A DNA stretch of 64,000 nt from Acinetobacter kanungonis (GTDB lineage Bacteria; Pseudomonadota; Gammaproteobacteria; Pseudomonadales; Moraxellaceae), in NCBI RefSeq assembly GCF_009939195.1, contig NZ_JAACKC010000005.1, positions 186,001 to 250,000 on the forward strand, given 5' to 3'. Made by a program: the position numbers and the translations under genes. Positions 18,222-27,838 of this stretch are shown one piece after another; the stretch's first letter is position 1, and the number at the start of each line of letters is the position of its first letter. The notes beneath the pieces are model-generated. The model did not search any database and was not told the DNA's origin. It worked only from the letters and a program-made list of their open reading frames with translations.

Positions 18222-20210
18222 ATGTTTGAAAAAATTCTAATTGCGAACCGTGGTGAAATTGCCTGCCGTGTGATCCGTACTGCGAAAAAGTTGGGAATTG
18301 CAACGGTTGCGGTTTATTCAGATGCCGATGCTCAATCTCAGCATGTTAAACAGGCAGATGAAGCCATTTATATTGGTGAGTCCCCTGCTTCTCAAAGTTA
18401 CTTACAGATTGAGCGTATTATTCAAGCGGCTCTAACGACAGGCGCCCAAGCCATTCACCCTGGTTATGGTTTTTTATCTGAAAATGACCAGTTTGCTGAA
18501 GCCTGTGAAAAAAACAACATTACCTTTATTGGTCCACCTGTTGCTGCCATTTTAGCGATGGGCTTAAAAGCCACGTCTAAAGCATTGATGGAAAAAGCGG
18601 GTGTTCCCCTCACTCCGGGTTATCACGGTACCAATCAAGATGCAGCTTTCTTAAAACAACAAGCTGACCAGATTGGCTATCCCGTATTAATTAAAGCCAG
18701 CGCAGGTGGCGGTGGTAAAGGCATGCGTCTGGTGGAACGTGAAGCTGACTTTTTAAGTTCCCTTGCATCTTGTAAGAGTGAGGCCAAATCCAGCTTTGCC
18801 AATGATGACGTGTTAATTGAACGCTATGTGATACAACCACGCCATATTGAAGTTCAGGTTTTTGGTGATACACATGGCAACTATGTACATCTGTTCGAAC
18901 GTGATTGTTCGGTACAACGTCGCCATCAAAAAGTACTCGAAGAAGCACCAGCACCGCTGATGCCACAGCATAAACTAGAGGCGATGCGTCAAGCTGCCAT
19001 TGATGCGGCACGGGCGGTTCATTATGTTGGTGCGGGCACGGTTGAATTTATTGTCGAGCAAGATGGTACGGCGTACTTCATGGAAATGAATACCCGTCTG
19101 CAAGTGGAACATCCTGTCACTGAAATGATTACAGGACAAGATTTGGTTGAATGGCAATTACGTGTGGCTTATGGTGAACCATTACCAAAACAGCAACATG
19201 AATTACAGATTCAAGGTCACGCCATTGAAGCGCGTGTTTATGCGGAAGAACCTGAAAAAGGCTTCTTACCTGCGATTGGTCAAATTAGCTATCTGCACTA
19301 CCCAAATCAAAACCAAAATGTCCGCGTGGATAGTGGTATTGTCGAAGGCGATGAAATTACCACTTTCTATGATCCGATGATTGCCAAGCTGATCGTCTGG
19401 GGTGAAAACCGGGAAGCAGCATTAGTTCAAATGCATCATGCTTTAGGTCAATTTCATGTGGAAGGTTTAGGCAATAACATTGCATTCTTGGATCGTATTA
19501 TCCGTTGTGATTCGTTTAAAAATGCCAAACTGGATACCAACCTGATTCAACGTGAAGATGCATTCCTCATGAATGCTGAAGCAGCTTCATCTGAAACGAT
19601 TGTTTCTGCAGCATTGCTTGAATTATTAAAACGCTTTCACCAACAGCAAAAATCGCATTCAGTCTGGTCTTCAGCACCCTTTTGGCGTGTCAATGTGAAG
19701 ACTCAATACAGTGTAAAATTTCAGCTCAATCAACAAGCCATCGAAGTGCGCTTTACCGCAATTGATCACGGCTTTATTGCACACTATCAAGGTCAGGACT
19801 ATCCACTTCAGGGTCAATTGCTGGATGCGCATTTAGCACAGCTCAATCTGAATGGTCAGCAATCCAAAGTGGCATTTAGTGCTGATACCGACCACCTTAC
19901 AGTTTTCAAAGATGGTCAAACGCATAAATTTGCCTATGTACGTCCAACTTATGGTAATCAGGATGCACAGCAAAATGAAGGTAATTTAAAAGCGCCAATG
20001 CCGGGTGTGATTACTCAAGTGTTGGTTGAAGCCAATGCACAAGTGAAGAAAGATGACATCCTGCTCACTTTGGAAGCCATGAAGATTGAATATGCGATCC
20101 GTGCGCCACGCGATGGTGTGATTACATCAGCCTATTTCCAACCAGGCGACCAAGTTAAAGCGGGTGATGAACTGGTGGAATTTCAGGCTTTAGCAGAGGA
20201 AGTGGCATGA
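18222..20210 (+). CDS. liuD: Methylcrotonyl-CoA carboxylase, biotin-containing (alpha) subunit
   Basis: 662 aa. Biotin carboxylase domain (about 1-450) with KASAGGGGKGMRLV (ATP grasp), ERDCSVQRRHQKVLEEAPAP and MEMNTRLQVEHPVTE. A middle domain precedes the C-terminal biotinyl domain (about 585-660), with the biotin-accepting Lys in LEAMKIEYAI. SD AAGGACAG before the ATG at 18222. Its stop overlaps the start of liuE (ATGA). Confidence 0.96.
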   Translation: MFEKILIANRGEIACRVIRTAKKLGIATVAVYSDADAQSQHVKQADEAIYIGESPASQSYLQIERIIQAALTTGAQAIHPGYGFLSENDQFAEACEKNNITFIGPPVAAILAMGLKATSKALMEKAGVPLTPGYHGTNQDAAFLKQQADQIGYPVLIKASAGGGGKGMRLVEREADFLSSLASCKSEAKSSFANDDVLIERYVIQPRHIEVQVFGDTHGNYVHLFERDCSVQRRHQKVLEEAPAPLMPQHKLEAMRQAAIDAARAVHYVGAGTVEFIVEQDGTAYFMEMNTRLQVEHPVTEMITGQDLVEWQLRVAYGEPLPKQQHELQIQGHAIEARVYAEEPEKGFLPAIGQISYLHYPNQNQNVRVDSGIVEGDEITTFYDPMIAKLIVWGENREAALVQMHHALGQFHVEGLGNNIAFLDRIIRCDSFKNAKLDTNLIQREDAFLMNAEAASSETIVSAALLELLKRFHQQQKSHSVWSSAPFWRVNVKTQYSVKFQLNQQAIEVRFTAIDHGFIAHYQGQDYPLQGQLLDAHLAQLNLNGQQSKVAFSADTDHLTVFKDGQTHKFAYVRPTYGNQDAQQNEGNLKAPMPGVITQVLVEANAQVKKDDILLTLEAMKIEYAIRAPRDGVITSAYFQPGDQVKAGDELVEFQALAEEVA

Positions 20211-21109
20211 CTGAATTTGTGAAAATCGTTGAAGTCGGTCCGCGAGATGGGCTTCAAAACGAGAAAACTCCGCTTACGCTTCAAGATCGTAAACAATTGA
20301 TTCTGGACTTGATGCAAACGGGTCTCACAGCGATTGAAGTCGGTTCTTGCGTGTCACCGAAATGGGTGCCACAAATGGCATTTAGTGATGAACTCTATGC
20401 ACAATTACCTAAAGATCCGAATATTCAATTCAGTTTGCTTACCCCAAACATGAAAGGCTTTGAATCTGCTCTGGCGGTAGGCTGTAAAGAGGTTGCGGTT
20501 TTTACCGCAGCTTCTGAAAGCTTTACGCAAAAGAACATCAACTGTTCCATTGATGAAAGCTTTGAGAAATTTGCCGATATTCTCAAAACTGCCAAAGAAC
20601 ATGACATCAAAGTCCGTGGCTATGTGTCTTGTGTGGTCGATTGCCCCTATGAAGGTGCAATTGATCCAAAGCAAGTCAGCAAAGTGGTGACGCGTTTATT
20701 TGATATGGGCTGTTATGAAGTCTCTTTGGGTGAAACCATTGGTACAGCGACTCCGAATCGAGTCAAAACCATGTGGGATGCCTGTTTAAGTGAATTGGAT
20801 GCCCAATTCATGGCAGGACATTTCCATAACACCTATGGCATGGCGATTGCCAATATTTACCAGTCTCTTGAACAAGGGATTCGGATTTTTGATTCTTCGA
20901 TTGCAGGTTTAGGTGGATGTCCTTATGCCAAAGGGGCTTCAGGAAATGTCAGTACTGAAGATTTATTGTATTTACTGAATGGCATGGGCCTTGAGACAGG
21001 CATTAATGTTGAAGCCCTGATGCAAGCCAGTCAAAACATCAGTCGGCGTTTAGAGCGGAATAATCCTTCAAACTATGCCAATGCTTATTTGCAGACGCGC
21101 TGTGCTTGA
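20207..21109 (+). CDS. liuE: Hydroxymethylglutaryl-CoA lyase
   Basis: Cleaves HMG-CoA to acetoacetate and acetyl-CoA, the last step of the leucine pathway. 300 aa. EVGPRDGLQNEK is the N-terminal metal-binding motif, AGHFHNTYGMA supplies histidine ligands, and GLGGCPYAKGASGNVSTED holds the active-site Cys. It overlaps liuD by 4 nt and is followed by a strong bidirectional terminator. Confidence 0.96.
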   Translation: MTEFVKIVEVGPRDGLQNEKTPLTLQDRKQLILDLMQTGLTAIEVGSCVSPKWVPQMAFSDELYAQLPKDPNIQFSLLTPNMKGFESALAVGCKEVAVFTAASESFTQKNINCSIDESFEKFADILKTAKEHDIKVRGYVSCVVDCPYEGAIDPKQVSKVVTRLFDMGCYEVSLGETIGTATPNRVKTMWDACLSELDAQFMAGHFHNTYGMAIANIYQSLEQGIRIFDSSIAGLGGCPYAKGASGNVSTEDLLYLLNGMGLETGINVEALMQASQNISRRLERNNPSNYANAYLQTRCA

Positions 21110-21127
21110 ACTGGAACCACCACTAAC

Positions 21128-21156
21128 AAAATCAGCCGCTCAATGAGCGGCTGATT
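21128..21156. terminator. Bidirectional terminator between liuE and cysK
   Basis: AAATCAGCCGCTC and GAGCGGCTGATTT form a perfect 13-bp stem with loop AAT, flanked by A- and T-runs. It is suited to end liuE on the plus strand and cysK on the minus strand. Confidence 0.9.
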
Positions 21157-21178
21157 TTCTCATTCAAATAAATCTGGC

Positions 21179-22177
21179 TTAATCCGCAGAGATATCTTCA
21201 AACAGTACAGAAGATAAATAGCGTTCACCGCTGTCAGGTAAAATCACCACAATATTCTTGCCTGCATTTTCAGGACGAGCTGCCAACTGTGCCGCTGCTG
21301 CCATTGCTGCACCACAAGAAATACCGACTAAAATACCTTCTTGTGTCGCAGTTTTACGTGCCCAGTCAATCGCATCTTGGCTCGTAATCGTCACAACTTC
21401 ATCGACTAAATCAAGATCCAAGTTTTTTGGAATGAAGTTTGCCCCAATTCCTTGAATTTTGTGTGGTGCCGGTGTAATTGCTTCGCCACGTTTAGTTTGA
21501 CTAATAATTGGAGACTCTGCTGGCTCTACAGCAACCGAGTAAATTGGCTGGTTTTTTACTTTTTCAAAGAAGCGAGAAATCCCAGAAATGGTACCACCTG
21601 TACCTACACCTGCCACTAAAATATCAACTTGACCATTGGTAGCTGCCCAAATTTCAGGACCTGTGGTGTCTTCATGAATTTGTGGGTTGGCTGGGTTTTC
21701 AAATTGTTGAGGCAGGAAATAAAGTTCTGGTTGTTCAGTCGCTAAACGTACCGCTTCATCAACCGCGCCTTTCATGCCTTTTGCCGCTTCCGTCAGCACC
21801 AAGTTTGCCCCCAATGCTTTAAGTACTTTACGGCGTTCGATACTCATGCTGGCTGGCATGGTTAAAGTAATGTCATAACCTTTTGCCGCAGCAACAAAGG
21901 CCAATGCAATTCCTGTGTTCCCACTGGTTGGTTCGACAATATGCATACCCGCTTTTAATACACCACGCTTTTCAGCATCAGCGATCAGTGCTGCACCAAT
22001 ACGACATTTCACAGAAAAAGCTGGATTACGGCTTTCAACTTTGGCAAACACATTTGCGCCACCTGAAATAACACGATTAATGCGAACCATTGGCGTGTTA
22101 CCAATTGCTTCAGCATTATTGCTATAAACCGCGATACCTAAATTATTTGGTGTTGGAAAGGCTGAATCAGTACTCAT
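21179..22177 (-). CDS. cysK: Cysteine synthase A (O-acetylserine sulfhydrylase)
   Basis: PLP enzyme making cysteine from O-acetylserine and sulfide. 332 aa. The PLP Lys lies in [15 protein letters not shown]; the phosphate/substrate loops are [17 protein letters not shown] and [15 protein letters not shown]. The C-terminal [10 protein letters not shown] and the SVK-C-RIGA form resemble CysK rather than CysM. Monocistronic; converges on liuE. Confidence 0.93.
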   Translation of the reverse strand: MSTDSAFPTPNNLGIAVYSNNAEAIGNTPMVRINRVISGGANVFAKVESRNPAFSVKCRIGAALIADAEKRGVLKAGMHIVEPTSGNTGIALAFVAAAKGYDITLTMPASMSIERRKVLKALGANLVLTEAAKGMKGAVDEAVRLATEQPELYFLPQQFENPANPQIHEDTTGPEIWAATNGQVDILVAGVGTGGTISGISRFFEKVKNQPIYSVAVEPAESPIISQTKRGEAITPAPHKIQGIGANFIPKNLDLDLVDEVVTITSQDAIDWARKTATQEGILVGISCGAAMAAAAQLAARPENAGKNIVVILPDSGERYLSSVLFEDISAD

Positions 22178-22306
22178 GTTATATCCCTAAGTTTATTGAC
22201 TATTTATAACTGAATCATGATACAACCAATTTTGCTGAAATACAGATGGCACTGAGCATTTTCTGTAGATTTCGTTTTAAAACCTTCTCTCTGAAGATCT
22301 AGATTT

Positions 22307-22324
22307 CGGCATTTCCTTATGCCG
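22307..22324. repeat. Small hairpin after the rut-linked dehydrogenase gene
   Basis: CGGCAT-TTCCTT-ATGCCG, a perfect 6-bp stem just past the stop codon of the minus-strand gene at 22333. It lacks a T-run on that strand, so it may only protect the 3' end. The rest of 22178-22332 shows nothing further. Confidence 0.4.
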
Positions 22325-22332
22325 TTTGCAGT

Positions 22333-23208
22333 TTAAGCTTCTAAAACTGTTTGGTTCCATTGTTCAAGCACGGATACCGCCGCAGTAAAATCCATCTGCT
22401 CCGCTTGCGCTTTCGGGATTTCCTTAAACAGGGCTTGAATACTTTCAAAAATCGGCACGTTTGAATCCTGTTGTTGTGCTAAATCCAAGCCAATCCCAAT
22501 ATCTTTTTGCAATAAATTCAAGGCAAAAGTTTTGGGAAAACTACGGTTCAACACCTTCTGCGCCATAATGGAATCAGACACGGTACTTTTACCACTCGAG
22601 TGATTGATACAATTCAACGCCGCTGAAACATCAACCTGTTGTTGCTTCAGAATGGTCAAGCCCTCCGCCAAAGCCCATAGATGGGTTGCCATCAGTACAT
22701 TATTCACGGCTTTCACCGCAAAGCCTGAACCGCTACAGCCGACATATTCAACCACGCCTGAAAATGCTGAAATGATGGGCAATGCGCGTTGGTAGGCGTG
22801 CTCATCACCGCCCAACATCACTGTTAAAGAGCCACGTTCCGCACCGAAGGTTTGACCCGACACAGGTGCATCTAAATAAGCAACCTGATTTTCCCCTAAT
22901 TGCTGAGACAACTTGCGTGCTGAATCTGGCACACCACTGGTACAGTCAATCCAGATACTGCCTGCTTTTGGCGGATATTGTGCAATTAACTGTTCGACAT
23001 CGGCACTGGTTGGCAAGCAAGAAAATATAAAATCGGCTTGCACGGCTTGTTCTAAACTCACAGCGTGTGTACCAAATTGCTGTGCATGCTGTTCTGCTTT
23101 TTCAGTCGTTCTGTTCCAGACATACACTGGAAAACCGAGTTTTGGCAGATGGGAAGCCATATGCCAACCCATCGCACCTAATCCAATAAAAGCAATACTT
23201 TGACTCAA
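22333..23208 (-). CDS. 3-hydroxyisobutyrate-dehydrogenase-family reductase, candidate RutE replacement
   Basis: 291 aa from a TTG at 23208, which has GGAG about 7 nt upstream; longer in-frame starts would run into rutG. Beta-hydroxyacid dehydrogenase motifs: Rossmann AFIGLGAMGWHMASHL, substrate loop DAPVSGQTFGAERGSLTVM, catalytic Lys in GSGFAVKAVNNVL. It is the last gene of the rut operon, where other bacteria have RutE, the malonic semialdehyde reductase. Reduction of malonic semialdehyde to 3-hydroxypropionate by this protein is inference; the chemistry is that of the family. Confidence 0.85.
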   Translation of the reverse strand: MSQSIAFIGLGAMGWHMASHLPKLGFPVYVWNRTTEKAEQHAQQFGTHAVSLEQAVQADFIFSCLPTSADVEQLIAQYPPKAGSIWIDCTSGVPDSARKLSQQLGENQVAYLDAPVSGQTFGAERGSLTVMLGGDEHAYQRALPIISAFSGVVEYVGCSGSGFAVKAVNNVLMATHLWALAEGLTILKQQQVDVSAALNCINHSSGKSTVSDSIMAQKVLNRSFPKTFALNLLQKDIGIGLDLAQQQDSNVPIFESIQALFKEIPKAQAEQMDFTAAVSVLEQWNQTVLEA

Positions 23209-23230
23209 TTTCTTTCTCCATTTAGGCGCA

Positions 23231-24589
23231 TTAAGAGCCTTGTGCCACACTGCTGTTTACTTCACTGTCTACGCCTTGCACCTTGGTGACCGTTTCTTCA
23301 CCACGGTTCAGGAACAGGTTAAGTAGAATTGCCGCCAGTGTTGCAGTACCAATGCCACCCAAGTCAAATGAACCAATGTGTAAGCTGAAATTCCCTGCAC
23401 CCATAATTAAACTTACGGCTGCAATTATTAAGGTGCTGTTTTGTGTGAAATCAACTTTGTTATCCACCCAGATTTTTGCCCCAGCCACGGTAATCAAACC
23501 AAAGACCACAATGGATGCACCGCCTAATAATGCCACTGGAATCGTGCTGATCACCGCCCCGAATTTTGGTGACAAGCCCAGTAAAACAGCGAAGATCCCT
23601 GCAACCACAAAAATGGTGGTGGAATACACTTTAGTAACGGCCATCACACCAATATTTTCCGCATAAGTGGTCATGCCTGTACCACCAACCGATGCAGATA
23701 AAGAAGTACATACACCATCAGCGAAGAAGGCACGCCCCATATACGGCGACAGGTTTTTTCCTGTCATGGCTGAAACCGCTTTGAAATGCCCCAAGTTTTC
23801 AGCAACCAAAATAATCGCGACAGGTGCAATCAGTAACATAGCATTGGCATTAAACACAGGTGCATGGAAGGTTGGCAGGCCAAACCACGCAGCGTTGCCA
23901 ATGATTGAAAAATCAATTGGTTTGCCGAACCCCATCACATTGGCAAGCAAGAAATACACGAAATAGGAAGAACAAAGCCCAAGCAGCAACAATAAACGTC
24001 GCACCATGCCACGAGTAAACACGGCAACCGCACTAATACACACAATGGTAATCACCGCCATCCAGGTATCGAATGTATTGGCAGAAACACTCTTAATGGT
24101 AATGGGTGCGAGGTTCAAACCAATGATCATCACAATCGCGCCCGTCACAATCGGTGGCATCAACTTTTCAATCCAGCCTGTTCCCGTTTTCATGACCACA
24201 AGACCAATTCCTGCATACACCAGACCACAGGCAATGGTTCCACCAAGCGCGAGCGCCAAGTTGGGATTGGAGCCCACACCGCTATATCCTGTTGCCGCAG
24301 CAACTGCCCCAATAAAGGCGAAACTCGACCCGAGATAACTCGGCATGCGTCCACCCGTCATCAGGAAGAATAAAATGGTGCCTATCCCCGTAATGAAAAT
24401 GGTTAAGTTAGGATCGAAACCCATCAGCAAGGGAGCCAGTACCGTTGCCCCAAACATGGCGAAGGCATGTTGTAAGCCAAGCACGATACTGCGTCCGACT
24501 GGGAGATATTCGTCAATTTGAACAGGGGTTGTATCTAAGTCGCCTTGGTAAGGCTTAAATTTTGGAAACCACGATTGTTTTTCTTGCAT
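23231..24589 (-). CDS. rutG: Uracil/pyrimidine permease (NCS2 family)
   Basis: 452 aa, about 12-14 TM segments, expected to import uracil. NCS2 features include LGLQHAFAMFGATVLAPLL near the N terminus, the AENLGHFKAVSAMTG segment and GVCTSLSASVGGTGMTTYAENIG-type loops. The ATG at 24589 follows AAGGAGGGG; a longer frame from 24628 would overlap rutF. It sits between rutF and the dehydrogenase gene in the rut operon. Confidence 0.92.
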   Translation of the reverse strand: MQEKQSWFPKFKPYQGDLDTTPVQIDEYLPVGRSIVLGLQHAFAMFGATVLAPLLMGFDPNLTIFITGIGTILFFLMTGGRMPSYLGSSFAFIGAVAAATGYSGVGSNPNLALALGGTIACGLVYAGIGLVVMKTGTGWIEKLMPPIVTGAIVMIIGLNLAPITIKSVSANTFDTWMAVITIVCISAVAVFTRGMVRRLLLLLGLCSSYFVYFLLANVMGFGKPIDFSIIGNAAWFGLPTFHAPVFNANAMLLIAPVAIILVAENLGHFKAVSAMTGKNLSPYMGRAFFADGVCTSLSASVGGTGMTTYAENIGVMAVTKVYSTTIFVVAGIFAVLLGLSPKFGAVISTIPVALLGGASIVVFGLITVAGAKIWVDNKVDFTQNSTLIIAAVSLIMGAGNFSLHIGSFDLGGIGTATLAAILLNLFLNRGEETVTKVQGVDSEVNSSVAQGS

Positions 24590-24621
24590 GGGTTTCCCCT
24601 CCTTCTCATAGGATTTGTTCT

Positions 24622-25188
24622 TTAGCACATACGGTGTGGTTCACAATAAGCACGGTTAAAATACATCAACGCATTTAAGCCTTGATTGTGTTGAATTGCT
24701 TTGACCTGACAGAACAAAACATCATGACTTCCGACACTCATGCTTTGTACAATTTCACAATCGAAACTAATCAAGGCATCTTGCAAAACAGGTGCCTGCG
24801 TGGCGAGCGTTTCCCATTGCCCCGCAGCAAAGCGTTCTGGCATAGGTGTTTTGCCACCAAACACATTGGAAAGTGCCATTTGATGTGAAGCTAAGGTATT
24901 CACACACAACACTTTATTTTCTTTAAAGGTTTCAAATACCGAAGCTGAACGATTCAGACAGACCAACAAAGTTGGTGGTGTATCGGTCACACTGCATACA
25001 GCTGAGGCTGTAAAACCTGCAACGCCTGCGGGTCCAGAAGTGGTAATCACATTCACCGCAGCACCCAGATTTGACATGCCTTCGCGAAACGCTTTTTGAT
25101 CAACGTCTGTATGTGTGGTTTTTTGCGTATTATAGATGTGTTCTAAACATTCTTCTTTCATCAAACTTTTCAGTAATTCTGCATTCAT
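24622..25188 (-). CDS. rutF: FMN reductase RutF, partner of RutA
   Basis: 188 aa of the flavin-reductase-like FMN-binding family ([47 protein letters not shown]). It supplies reduced FMN to the pyrimidine monooxygenase RutA. ATG at 25188 behind AGGAG. It lies 35 nt after rutC and runs up to rutG. The N-terminal extension of about 35 residues before the core domain is slightly long for the family. Confidence 0.93.
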   Translation of the reverse strand: MNAELLKSLMKEECLEHIYNTQKTTHTDVDQKAFREGMSNLGAAVNVITTSGPAGVAGFTASAVCSVTDTPPTLLVCLNRSASVFETFKENKVLCVNTLASHQMALSNVFGGKTPMPERFAAGQWETLATQAPVLQDALISFDCEIVQSMSVGSHDVLFCQVKAIQHNQGLNALMYFNRAYCEPHRMC

Positions 25189-25223
25189 GTTTGTTCTCCT
25201 GTTGGGGCTAATCTCGCTACGAC

Positions 25224-25613
25224 CTAAGCCGTAGCGACATGGGCAACACTGGCAATTTCAACGAGGGCATCTGGTTTTACCAAACCAGCCTGTATACAGT
25301 AGCGTGCAGGTTTGTCCCCTGGAAAATACTCGGCATAGACTTGATTAATCGCGGCATAATCCTTCCAATCTTTGACAAAAATATGGTTGAAAGTCACATC
25401 ATCCATACAGCCGCCCGCTTCTTTCAAAACCGATTGAATGGTTTCCAAAATATGTCGTGCCTGTGCTGCGGCATCGCCAACATGCACGACATTGTTATTT
25501 TCATCAAAAGCCAATGTGCCAGAGACATATACAATGTTGTCTGCCTTGGTTGCAGGAACATACGGCGCTAAAGGTTTTGAGGTTCCTGCTGGAATAATGA
25601 CTTGTTTAGGCAT
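25224..25613 (-). CDS. rutC: RutC, RidA/YjgF-family aminoacrylate-handling enzyme
   Basis: 129 aa, usual length. It has the RidA fold signature with the conserved Arg and Glu ([20 protein letters not shown]). In the Rut pathway it acts on the peroxyureidoacrylate/aminoacrylate stage. 15 nt separate it from rutB upstream. Confidence 0.94.
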   Translation of the reverse strand: MPKQVIIPAGTSKPLAPYVPATKADNIVYVSGTLAFDENNNVVHVGDAAAQARHILETIQSVLKEAGGCMDDVTFNHIFVKDWKDYAAINQVYAEYFPGDKPARYCIQAGLVKPDALVEIASVAHVATA

Positions 25614-25628
25614 GATGATTGCTCCGTA

Positions 25629-26384
25629 TTAGGCAGATTTTGCAAGTTGGTCGGTATTAGGAACAAAGGTATCGATAAAACTTTGTGTATCTGACACCCA
25701 GCCAAAAAAGGTTTTAATGTTGTAGAGACTCGCCGCTTGCATTTCTGCTGGACCCGCCTGATAACAGGCATCTTTTAATGCCACGCCAAAATACTCGAGG
25801 AAAAATCCATCTCTTAAGGTCGATTCCACACAAACATTGGTCGCAATACCCACGAAAACCAGATTACGGATACCACGGGCGCGTAACATGCTGTCCAACG
25901 CGGTATTGAAGAAGCCGCTGTAGCGAGGTTTTTCAATCACAATATCTTGCGCTAAAGGTTGTAATTCATCGATCAGCTCAAAGTCCCAACCGCCTTTGGC
26001 CAGTAATTTGCCTTGAAGTTCAGGCTGCTTACGCATGGTTTTGAGCGCATTGGATTTATGGAAATTCGGTGAGCCACGTCCTCCTGCTTCGACATATTGA
26101 TCATCCCAGCCATTTTTAAAGTAAATCACTTGAATATTGGCTGCATGTGCTGCTGCTACAGCCTTTTTAATGTTCTGCACCACAGGTTGAGTCGTTGAAA
26201 CATCAAAACCTGCTAAATCCAAATAGCCACCAATCGAGGTATAGGCATTTTGCATATCAATCACAATTAAGGCAGTTTGTTCAGGTGCAAACTGAATGTT
26301 TTCAGGCTCTGCCTTTAAGGTTTTGCCTTGACCTGTAGCTTCGGTAAAATCACTAATCACAGTATGGGTATTGATTTGGCTCAT
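25629..26384 (-). CDS. rutB: Ureidoacrylate amidohydrolase (isochorismatase-like)
   Basis: 251 aa from the ATG at 26384, with GGAG upstream; its ATG overlaps the TGA of rutA. Cysteine-hydrolase triad regions: Asp in [10 protein letters not shown], Lys in [13 protein letters not shown], Cys in [15 protein letters not shown]. It hydrolyses ureidoacrylate, releasing carbamate and aminoacrylate. A longer frame to 26450 lies inside rutA and is not needed. Confidence 0.95.
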   Translation of the reverse strand: MSQINTHTVISDFTEATGQGKTLKAEPENIQFAPEQTALIVIDMQNAYTSIGGYLDLAGFDVSTTQPVVQNIKKAVAAAHAANIQVIYFKNGWDDQYVEAGGRGSPNFHKSNALKTMRKQPELQGKLLAKGGWDFELIDELQPLAQDIVIEKPRYSGFFNTALDSMLRARGIRNLVFVGIATNVCVESTLRDGFFLEYFGVALKDACYQAGPAEMQAASLYNIKTFFGWVSDTQSFIDTFVPNTDQLAKSA

Positions 26385-27499
26385 GCTGATTTCTCCAAAA
26401 CTGTTACTGGTGCTTGTTCCGCTAAATCCATCACTACGTTCTGACGACATTGCATCAGCGGTTGGATCTTTTGACCAAAATCTTCTACGCCCTGAACAAA
26501 ATCATCAAAAGTTAATAAAATGCCTTCCGTCCCTTTGATTTCACCAATTTCATCCAGCATCGCGGCTACTTTTTCATAAGAACCCACCAATGTTCCCATG
26601 TTGATATTGACTGGAGAAACGCTGGAAGCCATTTGACGAATATTGGTATCGGTTCCTGAAGTTGTGTCTTTTCCGCCCTGATTCATCAGCCAGTTAATCG
26701 CCTCCATGTCAGCACCATCGTTATAGCTCTGCCATTTTGCAAATGCTTCTTCATCGGTTTCTGCGGCAATCACCATAAACAACACATATGTTTGAACATC
26801 ACGTCCAGTTTTATCGGTATGTGCTTTTAAGCGGTCATTAATTTCAGCATATGCCGTTGGGGTATTGAGTCCCTTACCAAAAACGAAGTTGTAATCTGCA
26901 TATTCAGCAGAGAACGCTAGTCCTGTATCCGATTGACCCGCACAGATAATTTTCATATCTGCTTGTGGCGTTGGGCTGACACGGCAATCATTCATTTCAA
27001 AGTGCTCACCTTTGAAATCTGACTTGCCTGTAGCCCAAAGTTCACGAAGAATTTGTACATATTCAGATAAATACTCATAGCGTTTGCCAAAGTATTCATC
27101 CCCTGGCCACATGCCCATTTGTGTATATTCAGGCGCTTGCCAGCCTGTCACGACATTTAAACCAAAACGACCATTGGAAATAGAATCGATGGTCGATGCC
27201 ATACGCGCCACAATTGCTGGCGGCATAACCAAAGTTGCGGCAGTCGCATAAATTTTAATTTTGCTGGTAACCGCAGCTAAACCGGCCATGAGTGTGAACG
27301 TTTCTAGGTTATGATCCCAAAATTCAGTTTTGCCACCAAAGCCACGTAGCTTGATCATGGACAAGGCAAAATCAAAACCATAATGCTCGGCACGTTGTAC
27401 AATTTTCTTGTTCAGTTCAAAGCTCGGCATGTACTGCGGTGCATTCTCAGAGAGTAACCAGCCATTGTTCCCGATTGGGCAAAAAACACCTATTTTCAT
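26381..27499 (-). CDS. rutA: Pyrimidine monooxygenase RutA
   Basis: 372 aa. Flavin-dependent (luciferase-like) monooxygenase opening the uracil ring. It aligns by eye with E. coli RutA over its length: [70 protein letters not shown]. The start at 27499 (MKIGVF) has GAGG about 9 nt upstream; ATGs at 27508 and 27514 are less likely. First gene of the rut operon behind a strong sigma-54 promoter. Confidence 0.96.
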   Translation of the reverse strand: MKIGVFCPIGNNGWLLSENAPQYMPSFELNKKIVQRAEHYGFDFALSMIKLRGFGGKTEFWDHNLETFTLMAGLAAVTSKIKIYATAATLVMPPAIVARMASTIDSISNGRFGLNVVTGWQAPEYTQMGMWPGDEYFGKRYEYLSEYVQILRELWATGKSDFKGEHFEMNDCRVSPTPQADMKIICAGQSDTGLAFSAEYADYNFVFGKGLNTPTAYAEINDRLKAHTDKTGRDVQTYVLFMVIAAETDEEAFAKWQSYNDGADMEAINWLMNQGGKDTTSGTDTNIRQMASSVSPVNINMGTLVGSYEKVAAMLDEIGEIKGTEGILLTFDDFVQGVEDFGQKIQPLMQCRQNVVMDLAEQAPVTVLEKSA

Positions 27500-27590
27500 G
27501 TATTGCATCCTCATTCAATCATTCAACAACTCAAAATTTATTTCCGACTAATTTTTAGAAAATAAATTCATTAATTCTTGATTTTATGAT

Positions 27591-27606
27591 TGCATGGAGT
27601 GTGCCA
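27591..27606 (-). promoter_or_regulatory. Sigma-54 promoter of the rut operon
   Basis: The minus strand reads TGGCACACTCCATGCA, with a perfect TGGCAC and a TGCA -12 element at sigma-54 spacing. The start is predicted near 27580, 80 nt before rutA. In E. coli the rut operon is also NtrC/sigma-54 controlled, so this is expected biology with good sequence support. Confidence 0.82.
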
Positions 27607-27661
27607 ACTTAATATAAATTAATAATATCAACAGCTTAAAATCATTATAAAATTTATGTAT

Positions 27662-27677
27662 TTTACCTAATGGTAAA
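27662..27677. promoter_or_regulatory. RutR-like palindrome upstream of rutA
   Basis: TTTACCTAATGGTAAA is a perfect 6-4-6 palindrome close to the E. coli RutR site TTGACCANNTGGTCAA. A second, imperfect copy, TTTACCAAATGGAAAA, lies at 27735-27750, 73 bp away centre to centre, close to seven helical turns. No rutR-like TetR gene is in the window, so the regulator would be encoded elsewhere. Confidence 0.55.
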
Positions 27678-27693
27678 TTTATTATTTTCCATC

Positions 27694-27710
27694 TGCACTT
27701 TTTTTGTGAG
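27694..27710. promoter_or_regulatory. Possible NtrC site upstream of rutA
   Basis: TGCAC-N7-GTGAG matches eight of the ten defined positions of TGCAC-N7-GTGCA. It is about 90-120 bp upstream of the sigma-54 promoter, a usual enhancer distance. A further GTGCAC occurs at 27726-27731. Confidence 0.4.
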
Positions 27711-27734
27711 CCATGATCTAAATTTGTGCACTTT

Positions 27735-27750
27735 TTTACCAAATGGAAAA
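27735..27750. promoter_or_regulatory. Second, imperfect RutR-like site
   Basis: TTTACCAAATGGAAAA repeats the half-site TTTACC of the palindrome at 27662-27677 with a degenerate second half. Its pairing with the first site is inferred from sequence likeness and near-integral helical spacing. Confidence 0.4.
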
Positions 27751-27761
27751 ATAAATAAAAT

Positions 27762-27793
27762 AAAAAAGGCACTAACTAAACCGTGCCTTTTTT
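27762..27793 (-). terminator. Rho-independent terminator of rutD
   Basis: AAAAAAGGCAC and GTGCCTTTTTT form an 11-bp stem around a 10-nt loop, with T-rich flanks on both strands. On the minus strand it lies just after rutD and before the rutA control region, so rutD is a separate transcript. Confidence 0.85.
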
Positions 27794-27838
27794 AATCTTG
27801 ATATAAATTTTTCTGATGCTATGGATGAATCTGGTTTG

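Noticed and set aside
17496..19157. Minus-strand open frames across liuC and liuD
   Set aside because: Antisense shadows of conserved genes without start signals.
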